The translations under genes were made by a program, and so were the position numbers. Shown here piece by piece: positions 32,906 to 42,721 of a DNA stretch of 64,000 nt (position 1 is the first letter of the stretch; every line of letters begins with the position of its first letter). The DNA is from Atriophallophorus winterbourni (lineage: Eukaryota > Platyhelminthes > Trematoda > Plagiorchiida > Microphallidae), in NCBI GenBank assembly GCA_013407085.1, contig JACCGJ010000338.1:1-64000 (forward strand). The letters are read 5' to 3'. A model generated the notes under the pieces. It saw only the letters and a program-made list of their open reading frames with translations, made no database searches and was not told the DNA's origin.

Positions 32906-33174
32906 ATTGTCAGTTTGTACAAGGTGACCCAATAAGAATACCTGCGTCCGACTTAAATGAAACCTTTGTTCTCGTATTGTTTTTTGTCATTCACGATGCA
33001 CCCATCCGATCTTCCTGTTCTCACCCGAGTGTCGCAACCAGCACAAGGTCCGTGGTACAGTGACAATGCAGGCAATTTACAATGCAGGCAATTTATGTGG
33101 TGTCTAACAGATTGCTGTATTGCCCTGTGATTCACGTGCGTCATTCTGATCCATCTTTTTCCCCCGACGGACAG

Positions 33175-33405
33175 ACGGTGAGCCACCGAAATGCATCCGG
33201 AAACGCGTCCGCTTCTCCCTGAGTTCCGATCACCCGCCCCCTGCGTTGGAGGACCAATACGGCGGTCGGAGCAATCGGAAACGCTTGCTCGATTTCGCAC
33301 GTCGGCGACAACGTCTTTCGAACGGTGAACACGATGAGGCGTTGGCATTCGATTCCGGGTTGCGATATCTGATCCGCGCCCCGTTCTCGCTGCTAGACGG
33401 ACCGG
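33175..33405 (+). CDS. Predicted exon 3 (RVxF motif) of the plus-strand gene; 3' end uncertain
   Basis: Acceptor CATCTTTTTCCCCCGACGGACAG ends at 33174. The exon opens with two bases (AC) that join the G left by the exon at 27964-28269 to form an Asp codon, and the frame then reads GEPPKCIRKRVRFSLSSDHP. KRVRF (33201-33215) fits the [KR]-V-x-F PP1-docking motif, about 20 residues after the SILK of the previous exon. A basic segment SNRKRLLDFARRRQRLS follows. The sequence is GC-rich until about 33405, then drops, which suggests that the exon ends near there, but no strong donor was found. The open frame runs on to 33641 through a hydrophobic stretch that may be intron. Confidence 0.55.
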
Positions 33406-34237
33406 TCCAAAGATTTTCCACTCCCTTTCGTTGTTTCTTATTCCAGTTTTTCGTGTTTTGCTTCTCATTGACTTTGTTCACAGTGATCGTGTGTGCATGC
33501 CTTTTGAAATGTTCCGACGAAGTTTCTAATCCCACCAGTCTCCATCTACCCATTCCATTCGTGAAACTATCCACCCTGAAACCCATTTGTCGTTGCGTCA
33601 TGGAACACATCAGCAGCTTGAGGAGACTGGCGAAATCTTGACGTCTTTTTGTGTTTAGGGATTCGGCTGTGATCGATGTCTGTTTTCCTACATTCAAGTG
33701 TGTACATATTCTTCTTCTATTTTGGCTCCTTTATTGCGTTATTTCTTCTTTCCGTTTGTTACTCTGTGCAGCTAATTGTCCCGGTGTGCACTTTCATTTC
33801 GTTCCCGCACTTATTTCTAATCGCTACGTGTTCACTCGCTTACTTGTCGTGTACTTTGATTCGATTTCGATGGCGTATCGATTTTTCATCAGGCTGCCCG
33901 TTTTGTCGTTCTTACCCGGAGCAATTATGGTCCTAGAGATGCGTGTCCAAAAATTCATGTCACCTGGGCTGGTGACTAAGCTACGCAGACAAACCAAACC
34001 ATTGGGTTACTCTGTGGAAAACAGTCGTAGTCTCGTCGTAACATTCCTGGGGGTAGTCGCCTTTGAGGGAAATTCGAAAAAGGTGAATGGGTGTCGTGGG
34101 TAAGGATAGGCAGATCGTTTCTAGAAAACCCTGTCGTTTGTGTCCCGTGAAAGCTAAATGGACAACTATTTTATCCGTTTTCCAAGTTAATTAAAATTGT
34201 CGTTACTTTGAGTTTTATTGTTATATCTGTAAGCACT
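33406..34237. other. Uncertain: predicted intron, one weak exon candidate
   Basis: CGATTTTTCATCAG at about 33894 followed by an open stretch to AAAAAG then GTGAAT (34082) could be an exon, but two frames fit and neither product is recognisable. Confidence 0.35.
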
Positions 34238-34393
34238 GCTGGCCTGTGGAAGTGCTTTCAAAAGCTCGTCTACAAAGCATGGTCATCCTACTACGAGAGC
34301 GCTGCTTGGATCGTGTACAGAATGGAAGATGGTTGTATTCCAAAAGATCACAAAGTCTACTGCACTTGCGGCACAAAGAAGTGTGTTAAAAAG

Positions 34394-34894
34394 GGGTGTC
34401 CGGTCACTTAATCGCCGATACTTTATCCCTAGACACTTAATCACCCGACATTTGATCCCCAAAATTAACCCCCACGTAATCACCAGTTTGATAACTTATG
34501 ATTTTAAGAACTTCAATTTTTCCGTATCGCTGGATTGCTCGAGATGTCATACCATGCAACGAAAAATAAGTGAACTAGGGATGAAAGCAGATAATGAGGC
34601 AGACGATGATTTACGCCTCATGATTGTGCCGTTGAATGATGCATTACAGTCACTCTTTTCTTGCCAACATCCCACAATGTGGACATTTCTTAACGGATTG
34701 CCGACAGTATACGGTCTCAGTTCTTCAAGCAAGTGCTGGGGTTCATATCAAACAGAAGAAGAAGTATGCTGAGATATTCGGATTCTTCAGAAGTTATCAA
34801 GCTGACTGACTGAAGATTAAGTGACTGGGGATGAAGTGACTTGAGGGTTAAATATCGGGGGATAAAATGTCTGGTGGTCAAGTGTCAGTAAACC
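34394..34894. mobile_element. MULE-type MITE with 9-bp target duplication
   Basis: Perfect 9-bp direct repeats GTTAAAAAG flank it (34385-34393 and 34895-34903). The uninterrupted LINE-C sequence at 25.1 kb confirms that these are a duplicated target. Ends are imperfect long inverted repeats (about 80 bp) built of CACTTAATC-like units: GGGTGTCCGGTCACTTAATC left, and GGTTTACTGACACTTGACC as the right end read inward. A 9-bp duplication and long inverted repeats fit the Mutator superfamily. The internal open frame (34329-34772) crosses the border and is not a transposase. Confidence 0.82.
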
Positions 34895-35001
34895 GTTAAA
34901 AAGATATGAAAGCTCTCGGTGTTGACCCTACGAGTTGGGAAGAACTTGCTGTTGACCGCCTACTTTAGACGCACTGTGTAAAGCATCATGTCCAAGGTAA
35001 G

Positions 35002-35085
35002 GTAAGAAAGCACAAGCCTGACCTAGGGAAAGTGCCGCACAGTCAGAGACTCACGTGGGCGATATTACTGTCAGGTTGCCCATGC
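35002..35085 (+). repeat. SINE-like family, short form inserted in LINE-C
   Basis: AAGAAAGCACAAGCCTGACC to CTGTCAGGTTGCCCATG, inserted where LINE-C reads GTCTTCTGCAAGCTGGGAAG. The element lacks the GCCTAGACAG end. Confidence 0.87.
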
Positions 35086-35563
35086 TGGGAATGAGCAGAT
35101 ACAGCTATTGGTTGCCGAACTCAGATTACGCCTCCGGCGTGCTACTGACGCCGATCGACCGAGTACTGCATGTCGCCGTGAGCGCGGCGAGAAAGATTGT
35201 CACTCCCGAATCGGGGTGTTTTTGGTCATTCCAAAAGCGGAGGAGCGTGAATCCATCATGCGCTTGTGATGTACATCCACGGTCGATATCGATCGAAGCA
35301 GGCCAAGAACTGCTGGCCAACTCGCGTGTGAGTGCCACGACCTTTACTGGATTGGTTTATTAACTGAATAAATAGCACAAAGTCTGTATAGCAATTAAAA
35401 CTCACATTATCCGTCCCCCATCAATATTGATTGATGATGGATCGATAGTGAATTCGCACTACAACTTCCCCTTGAAAAATGTGGAATGATTTAATGATGC
35501 TTCGAATATCGTAGTTAGACATCTAAACGGGTGTTCGATGGCCTGATTCGTGTTTTATAAACT

Positions 35564-35773
35564 GTGGTTCGTTGCTGTCTCTGCGACGATGAGATGTCGC
35601 TCTTGTCTGAAGTGCACGATCGAAGGTTGGTGATCCGATCCGTACTACGGAAGAAATTAAGTGCGCTTGACCAAGCGAAGGCGACAGTTTCGATCATTCA
35701 CGGGAGATTTCTCCGGCGTCCAAGCCGATCGCAACTTCATATGTTAGAAAGCAATCTGTACGAATTTTCATAG
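35564..35773 (+). CDS. Possible terminal exon, unknown product
   Basis: A frame ending at TAG (35771-35773) reads VHDRRLVIRSVLRKKLSALD and AKATVSIIHGRFLRRPSRSQ. Its composition is more protein-like than neighbouring frames. An acceptor candidate CTCTTGTCTGAAG lies at about 35600-35612. The product is not recognised, and the link to the plus-strand gene is unproven. Confidence 0.3.
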   Translation: MVRCCLCDDEMSLLSEVHDRRLVIRSVLRKKLSALDQAKATVSIIHGRFLRRPSRSQLHMLESNLYEFS

Positions 35774-36364
35774 AGCCTGAAATTCCGTGAAGAGATTACT
35801 AAATTTTATCCTCTGCATCGATCAATTGTAACCCGCTATACTATTCGAACGGAATTTCGCTTGTTTGCACATGCGGTGCTCTTCTAGAAAATGTCTGGAT
35901 GTGTGATCAACACCCAGTCTTTGTGCCCTCCGATGGTCACAGTGGATTAAGATATCGTCTTATTCCACCGTGAGTGTAGCTTTGCCCTCTGTGACAAATT
36001 ACCACGACTCTTGATTAACCCCCAAGGCAGGTGATTGGCTATTTGTTTGCGACTTTAGTTTGCAAAGTACCCGGGGCATCTCAAGCAGTTGTCTGAGGTT
36101 CATTGCGTTGATTGATAAGTGCGATTATCACTGCCTGTTTGCTGCTATTTTTCAAGTTTACTATTGGAGAAATCTGTCTGATGGTAGTACTTGTTTTCGC
36201 AAACGCTCTATCAGCAAAACCGATTGGTTTCTAGTACACCCGTCGTTTGCTGTTGAGAGAAACACGGCAGATCGCGTGGAGTGAAATGACGAAAGATGCT
36301 GATAGTGTGATTGATTTCATGTTCCCGACAAAATGCTCTTCCCATATTCAAAGTTGTAATGGTC
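35774..36364. other. No recognised gene
   Basis: Nothing recognised. A 74-codon frame (36060-36284) has no motif. Confidence 0.4.
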
Positions 36365-36833
36365 TAAAAAGCATTTAGCTTAACAATAACCATAGGATGG
36401 AGTTATGAGGTATATACAATAAAAAGAAGAACAGGGAAACTCATGTAGTGTAAATCGTATCAAAATTTGGGTTTTCTCCCAAGTATTTGTCCAAATTAGC
36501 TTTAAAAATATCCACGTTGGAGGGGAGGGTGTTCCATGTGAAACTTACACGTACAACATACGGATATCTTCGACAGTTCAGTCTTGAAGTGGGAATAAGC
36601 ACTGTAAGTTCATGTTTCCGACTGGGACGGGGTAGCGAGAGCGTGAAAAGTTTGGACAAGGGATGGTTAGGGACGTGCATAATGTTGTATATCAGTATGA
36701 GGTCACCTCTTAGTCGACGACAGCGAAAGTTGAAAAGATTGAGACTCCTTAAACGTTCTTCATATGGTTTAGCAGCTAGTCCGGATACAAGCTTTGTAGT
36801 TCCCTTGAAAATTGTTGGGCATTGTAAAGTCAA
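36365..36833 (-). pseudogene. CR1-like LINE, C-terminal end and 3' UTR, 5'-truncated
   Basis: A 130-codon frame reads PYEERLRSLNLFNFRCRRLR, GDLILIYNIMH, SRLNCRRYPYVVRVSFTWN and TLPSNVDIFKANLDKYLG, ending at TGA-like stop 36441. This is the CR1 tail beyond the RT thumb. The non-coding part carries AGCTTAACAATAACCATAGG, also found at 54690-54710. Confidence 0.85.
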
Positions 36834-36919
36834 CCAATTTATTCACAAAATGTGATGAAATACCTGTTTTTTATCAAATTGCAGACACTGACCCAAAGTA
36901 TCTGTGTTCTTTCAATTTT

Positions 36920-36978
36920 TCAGCCTGTGATGTACATCCATGGCTGACATCGATCGAAGAAGGCCAACAGCAGCTTAT
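36920..36978 (+). pseudogene. LINE-C 3' terminus fragment
   Basis: GTGATGTACATCCATGGCTG then ACATCGATCGAAGAAGGCC and AACAGCAGC: only the last 55 bp of LINE-C. Confidence 0.7.
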
Positions 36979-37254
36979 TTGTCGTTTCTGTGGCATAATT
37001 GAATATCGGTACTTGTTGTTTTTAATGATAATGATTATTGGATTCCAGCTTGCCCGACTGAGGCGAACGGACTCCGTAACGCTCACTCCGAACTCCTCGA
37101 CGATGGAGATTATGTCGCTGGTCGAACTCATCACATAGATCGATATAATATAATTTGCATTCTCGTGAAAGACGTTCCTACTTGAAAAAAGATCGTGCGC
37201 TCTTTTCGATGCTATGGACCTTCACTCTTGTACTGTTTTTTATTATGTATCTAT

Positions 37255-37440
37255 GTACGAAATTACAAGCCTGATCCAGCCAAATTGCCGCACAGTCATA
37301 GAGTGTGCGTGGACTAAGATACCGTCAGGTTGCCCATGTCCCGACATATATAGAATATAATGAAAAGATGGCAGTGTGTCTACATCCTGTTTCCACATGT
37401 AGCTCAATACTTTGAGAAAATCATTATAGCACAATGCCAC
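37255..37440 (+). repeat. SINE-like family, diverged copy
   Basis: GAAATTACAAGCCTGATCC head, then ATACCGTCAGGTTGCCCATG; the body is decayed (TGTTTCCACATGTAGCTCAA). Confidence 0.75.
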
Positions 37441-37592
37441 TTCGTTCTTAGTATTAAAATTAAGATCTGTTGAATAAAGTAACGCTTTTGTTGTTTTTTG
37501 CTGTAACTGCTGTTTCGTTGCTTTTCTGCCCTCCAAACTTGCTTTTATGAATCAGGTTCAGAACATGGCAATATTTGGCTTCTCGACCTTAA

Positions 37593-37815
37593 CCCTTTGT
37601 CTACTGACGGTAACTCTAGTTACCACCTCAAACAAGCAGTCGATTACTCAGTAGCTCCTGTCGGTACCTTCAGTCACCATCGGAGTGCATTTGTCAGGCG
37701 GCGTCTGGCATCTGATTCATAAAAATTAATCATGTTTTATTTATTTATACCATAATTAAGCAGAATAACACAAAATATCATAAAATACGTATATCCAATT
37801 ACCGTAGACAAAGGG
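37593..37815. mobile_element. piggyBac-type MITE with TTAA target duplication
   Basis: Perfect 12-bp inverted repeats CCCTTTGTCTAC / GTAGACAAAGGG bound a 223-bp element, flanked on both sides by TTAA (37589-37592, 37816-37819). TTAA target duplication and CCC..GGG termini are the signature of the piggyBac superfamily. There is no coding capacity. Confidence 0.85.
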
Positions 37816-37819
37816 TTAA

Positions 37820-38669
37820 AGCTAACTCGCTGCTCGAAGGCCAATCAAACTTGATAAAAATATCACATGACCGCTAAGTTCCATCCTCGTATTCAAAATT
37901 TTAAACAAATTGTAGTTGGATAAATGCATGGGATTTCGTACAAAAAAAGTTACGTATAAACGAGGTCATGCTAATTTAGCAGTTCTGACGATTGGCGTAA
38001 TGAAGCCAAATTTGTAGTCAACTCTGCTGGAAAGTTCCAACGCTTGGCTACCGCACCAACCAAACGTGAACACATTAGACTGTTCGTCTCAATGTCCGAT
38101 AATTGGTTGTTTTAGTCACGTGACACGCGTTATTTAAACTTCTATTCAAGGACTAGCTAAATTTGCGCTAGAGACACTGCGCACTTGTACCCGGCTCACT
38201 GAACATATAGAAGTGCAGGCCCGTTGTTAAACACGGTCGATCGAACGTTCTGGATGACTCATTGTCTGAGTTTTGGCCTGACATCGTGGGCACCTGGCTG
38301 GTTCTTTGTTTAGACATGTCTGGTAGAAGGTGCAGTCTCGGCAGCAAGACTGGCGGTGTATCGCCATGGTTTTCACACGCGCGCGCACGCACAACGGGGT
38401 AACAAAAAAACGAGGCGATCAATCTGCCGAGCTCTCAAACCATCGAACGAGTCACGATCCTATCTCCATTGTGATTTGGCCTGAAAGATGGGTCTCATGC
38501 ACTTCATCATTGAGGTACTTTGACTCTCTGTTTTCAACCATGGTTTCATCAGCTCTGTTTCGTATTTGCATTTTTATCAATTTACTTTTATTTGACAACA
38601 CAACACTGGTCTTTAGAAGTGTTTCATCGCTTGGCGCGGTGTCACTGCGATTCTGTATTTAAATACCGT
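37820..38669. other. No recognised gene
   Basis: On the minus strand near 38280-38350 a Cys-rich read (CCRDCTFYQTC..ARCPRCQ) hints at a zinc-binding segment but has no exon signals. Confidence 0.35.
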
Positions 38670-39065
38670 GGTTCCTCAAAGTTATACTTGTATGCCACTG
38701 TTATATAGGGTTCGTACAACGAACCACGATGTTCAGACACAAAATCACAAAGTGATTCTTGGTCAAGCACTCGAGGCGCTTATGGATGACCAAAGTAATG
38801 TGTTGCTCACATCCCCATCCCTTACACACCACTACCGGTTTCTGGCTGTTTACCGTCGTCAGGTGGAGACAGTAAGATCAGGTTCAGGAGCCTTGAAACA
38901 GTGGTTAAAGTGTTAAAACAAAGTTAACTGTATGCCACTGTATATAGGGTCGTAAACGAAAACCACGAGGTTCAGACACAAGAATCACAAGTGATGCATT
39001 CTTGGTCAAGCACTCAAGGCGCTTATGGATGACCAAAATGATGTGTTGCTGTTGTGTGCATTTCT
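38670..39065 (-). repeat. Hammerhead-bearing repeat family C, tandem dimer
   Basis: Two direct units about 237 bp apart (TCGTACAACGAACCACGATG at about 38709 and its decayed copy at about 38948; GGTCAAGCACTCGAGGCGCT at 38761 and a near copy at 39003). The first unit holds a hammerhead; the second stops before its hammerhead region. Confidence 0.83.
38829..38866 (-). ncRNA. Hammerhead ribozyme motif, type I (family C)
   Basis: CCAC, CTGACGA (38862-38856), CGGT-AAACA-GCCA, GAA, ACCGGT, A17 (38833), GTGG. Position 7 is C, which hammerheads tolerate. Stem I has four pairs; stem II has a C-A mismatch at the base and a U-G pair. Confidence 0.72.
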
Positions 39066-39094
39066 ATCAAACGTGCAAATACGGTTTTTCTCTT

Positions 39095-39170
39095 CAACCA
39101 CTCTACATGTATGTGGGCCACATGTGATTAAACAGGTTGGCCTAGCAAACATTATCCGTGAGCCTATTCA
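39095..39170 (+). repeat. Hammerhead repeat family D fragment
   Basis: CACATGTGATTAAACAGGTTGG then CCTAGCAAACATTATCCGTG matches the ACATGTGATTGAACAGGTTGG block at 21650. No ribozyme core remains. Confidence 0.6.
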
Positions 39171-39399
39171 AATGTCTTCCTGGTATCCTTTTCGGTGTAT
39201 GATCGTCTCCACCAACTCAGCTGGATATGCTTGTACACCTGATCTCCGTTTTCGCAGTGTGAACGCTCTGTTTTATGTCATTGCGTTTCTTCAACCGATT
39301 CCAAATTTGTTCACTGGCACACCTAGTTGTTATCGTCACCACCTAATGATAGTAAACAACCCGAAATCGATAGTGGAATCAGTGTATAGGATGTAAGGA

Positions 39400-39525
39400 T
39401 TCAAAGATTGGTCACATCGGCGTGTTGACCACTGGGCCTGGAATCACACTGTGATTCAGTGTTTGAACGCCGTAGTTCGTTGTACGATACATAATTAACA
39501 GTGGTTTCAAAGTCAAACCTTGACT
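39400..39525 (-). repeat. Hammerhead repeat family C fragment, inverted
   Basis: Minus strand: TTTGAAACCACTGTTAATTA, ATCGTACAACGAACTACGGC, GTTCAAACACTGAATCACAG. It lies opposite to the dimer at 38.7 kb. Confidence 0.7.
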
Positions 39526-41119
39526 ATAATGTCAACGCAACTCATGTTTGATCATTACAAATAATGATGAAGCGATAATAAGCTCGCCGGAGCTGTGACC
39601 CTGTATCGGGGATTGTTAGTACACGAAGGATAAAACACGAAAACAGCGATCTTTCGTGCATGACTCTCGTTACGACAAGTTATGTTCACCAGGACCTACC
39701 AACGCTGGTAGTATCAACACTCGTGAACAAAGCTCTAACATCGGAACCGCTCCTATGCGTCTTGTGAAGTCTTACGCATTCTTAAGGAATGAGATCAAAT
39801 TACCGAATAACTGTTTACACAACCTCGCTGACTCGTGTTTAGTATATCTCGTGAGAAACGTTTGTTTCTAATAAGTAGTATGTTAAAGCGTACCTGCATC
39901 CCCCGCAGTGAAATAACATTAATGCAGCGCACTAACGTCCGTATTTAAACTCATTTGATTTTTACGCAGTTGTATATGAGGATATTTTCAATGGCTAACT
40001 TGTGCGAGGTGATGTATGATTATTCTCAGTTGAAAACCAATGTACCTCTATAAACTAGCCTCCCATAATCACACCGCTGTGGCCCAAGTGTTCGGCTTCT
40101 TCAGCACGAAGCGGTGTAGATTATATGAGTTCACCCAAAGGACAGGGTGCTAGGTTGTCACAGCTATTTTCTCCTCATTGTCGGAGCCCATCGTTAATCT
40201 TGTTACGATGAGGAAATAGGGATAATCACATTTATCAAAGGGTACTACTGGATTTCACCTTGGGCATTCAGATTGTAAGGCGCACGTTTTATCAACTCTG
40301 CCGTCAGGGCCTGAATCATTCAAATCCTACTCTTGATACTTTCCCGCAACATGGGAAGATCTCTTGGAGTACACCATAAACTTGTCTTGATTATAAATTT
40401 CGCTTAGAACTATATGTCCTTGCGATTTGCACAATTGAGCGTTTCGTATATACAGCTGCTAGAAACGCTTTTATATTCAAACTTTAAGGCCGTTTATTAA
40501 TGAAAATGACAGCATGGTAGACTTGGTTTAGAAATTAGGCACTCGACCGTGACCACTTAGGTTCGGTTACGGAAGACAATCTGTAAACTAAAAGCTTACT
40601 GAAACTTACACCATTAGTGCGAAGAACTAACTTTTGGCCATACACTTTGAAGGAATAGTGCAAAGCGATAATTTGAAGCAGGCGCTGCTTTTTGCCGCTA
40701 AAAGCGTGCAACCACCGCCGATCGACGGAATACAACTTGTTTTGGAATTGATGTAGATGAGATTGTTCCTCCTGAATCGCCTTGTAGTTTTGTGAGAGAT
40801 TGTAGAGTATGAGATAATTGCGATTGACAGAGAGTTGCCCACAACAAATCAACCAGTTAGCCGCTCCCCTTATTCGTAAAATGGGGGAAAGTATTTCTAC
40901 TTTCTAGCTACTGGATAAGAATAAGCTAACTCAGTCCTCAGATAACTGTTATGTGAGCGGTAGTTAGAAATCGTCATAGCTGTCCGATGATTCGCTAACA
41001 CAGATGCCGCTCCATTTTTTGTGATTGCCTTATACTTCGGAGTGATATGGTGTGTTAGACTCAATGATTATAAACATTGGTCATCTTCATTCGGCTTATT
41101 TTTTTAATTACCTTAAAAT
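39526..41119. other. No recognised gene
   Basis: Scattered short frames on both strands without resemblance or splice support. Confidence 0.45.
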
Positions 41120-41640
41120 GTAACCAACGTGCAGCGAGGCCCAACACTGCATCAAAGCATCTTTTCAAATTTCCATCATTGGCTCAGTGTTGTAAAGATG
41201 CATTAGCTTCAAGTATCTCAGCGGTACAATGTCCAGCAACTTCAACTGGACAAATCATGCGACGTCTCAGTTCATAAAATTTTACCGGTTTTCACTATAA
41301 GCTCCACCTTCGTTCTCTCTCCATCCCTCATAAGGTAGTTGAACTTTTTCCTACATTGTTCCGCACCTCCTTTAAGCATCCCCACCATTTTTTCAAATGT
41401 TCTGGATAAGGATTTACAGCTACTCAAAAGAGGTATTAAGGTTATTACAAGTTTAAGCCGCGTATCCTCGGATTTAATTCGAGACACGATCGTCGATTCA
41501 GTGAATAAGACGACTGATCAAAGTCATCTCATCTGATGATGCACATTCACTGCCAAACATCCGTATTGCCTGCAGGTAATTCGCCTCTACCCGAAGTTAA
41601 CATTTTCTTCGTTATTCAAGAAACGAAAACTTCAGAAATT
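41120..41640 (+). pseudogene. CR1-like LINE fragment (thumb and C-terminal region), decayed
   Basis: Plus-strand frames read SFKYLSGTMSSNFNWTNHAT (about 41205-41265) and LKRGIKVITSLSRVSSDLIR (41420-41480) then DTIVD. It is the same lineage as the copy at 18.4-19.3 kb (FKYLGVTMSDSL..NHVT). Confidence 0.7.
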
Positions 41641-42269
41641 CACTTGTCCTTTACTTGACTCGACACCTGGTTAACCGATCAAACGCTGTTCATCATTTAA
41701 ATCGGCGACTGACAATTTGAAACCTGGTGTAAAGTGTTCTTAGTGATTTTTTCTTAATTTTGTGTGTTTAATTTATTTTGGTTGCTGAGAATTCGTGCAC
41801 ATGAATAAAGGTATTTTGTTCCTCAATGTAATGGAAGCGAAACGTTACCAATAAACTACTCTCACCGATTCATTACAAACTTTTTTTCATGATTATTTTG
41901 TTCCTCTTCTTCATAAACAGCTGATTGGTTACTCTGCTCAGCTGATACTCTTCGCTAACGTTCCAAAACTCAAATGTAAATAGGAACATTGTATCACAAA
42001 TTAACAATATGAAACAGGAGGATAGAAACTAAAAAATACAAGCATGAGTTCACAAATGTTCATTCGGTTAATTCCTGACAGTTGTAGAAAAAATGGCAAC
42101 ATTACTCGGAAAGGGAATATGAGTAGAATACAATGGATTATTAGAAACCAGGAGTTCGCCAAAAGCGGTCGTACATTTAGCGAAATAACACACCGGGGAG
42201 GGGGGTACGAGCGTAGATCACGGAAAACCGCTGAGCAAAGACCGATACGGTGGAATACGCTTGGCGTGC
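41641..42269. other. Presumed 3' flank or UTR of the nuclear-receptor-like gene
   Basis: No coding sequence seen. Contains the minus-strand AATAAA listed separately. Confidence 0.4.
41772..41777 (-). promoter_or_regulatory. Candidate polyadenylation signal AATAAA
   Basis: Minus-strand AATAAA about 500 bp after the stop codon at 42270. The position is plausible for the 3' UTR of the nuclear-receptor-like gene, but the hexamer is common in AT-rich DNA. Confidence 0.3.
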
Positions 42270-42721
42270 TCAATCTTGTGCACTCGATCGGGTAACTGAA
42301 CTGTCACAGCAGCCACGTCCAGATTTTCGAGCACTTTTGTTGAAACTGTTTGTGGTGTAGGCTCTGGAACGTAGCTGCACCGGGCTTGGGTCCCGTTCGA
42401 AGACGAGTTGTGCTAGTGATCCATGACAAGCTTTGCGTTTGAACGCTCCGTTTGAGTCCCCATTGGAGGTGACCACCTTAGCTGGAGAACACGCCGTGGA
42501 GCGAAATAGGCTGGGATTTGAGCGGATCGTCTCGGACGGTGTGTCTGTAGCCAAACAGAAAAATTGCCGCAGTGTCCCCGAGTCGAAACAATGCAGTCGA
42601 TTGAGCAGTTTCAGTGCTTGGGCATATAGGCTGGAATCGGATGAATGATTATTCGCACAAACGCTTTCCAGCTCTGAAAGCGCCTCCAAGTAGCTCGTTG
42701 AAAAGTGACAAGGATACGCAT
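42270..42721 (-). CDS. Nuclear-receptor-like gene, terminal exon (ligand-binding domain C-terminal half)
   Basis: An acceptor with a long pyrimidine tract (CTTTTCTGTCCCTGTCCGGAAG) ends at 42722. The first two bases (AT) complete the codon split from the upstream exon, and the frame reads AYPCHFSTSYLEALSELES to a TGA at 42270-42272. The block LLNRLHCFDSGTLRQFF matches the helix 10-11 pattern of nuclear receptors (FGxLLLxLPxLRxISxxxIExxFF), and SETIRSNPSLF matches the segment leading to helix 12. A Ser/Arg-rich tail of about 90 residues follows. The 139-codon frame without the first 32 bases understates the exon. Confidence 0.68.

Larger units (their letters stand above)
34238..35320 (+). mobile_element. 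LINE-C 3' fragment interrupted by a MITE and a SINE-like copy
   Basis: LINE-C sequence is split in three: 34238-34393 (GAAGTGCTTTCAAAAGCTCG.. to the CDVCKRDMK codons), 34895-34998 (GATATGAAAGCTCTCGGTG onward), and 35086-35320 (zinc-finger end to the CATCGATCGAAGCAGGCC 3' signature). The first break is a 501-bp MITE with a target duplication, the second a SINE-like head. The order of insertion is LINE first, the others later. Confidence 0.85.

Noticed and set aside
33651..34103. 150-codon frame considered as a continuation of the PP1-docking gene
   Set aside because: Two frames fit the weak splice sites, the product is unrecognised and low-complexity hydrophobic sequence dominates.
38168..38422. 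Cys-rich minus-strand segment (C..C....C....CP.C) thought to be a zinc-binding exon
   Set aside because: No acceptor or donor and no recognisable family; too little to call.
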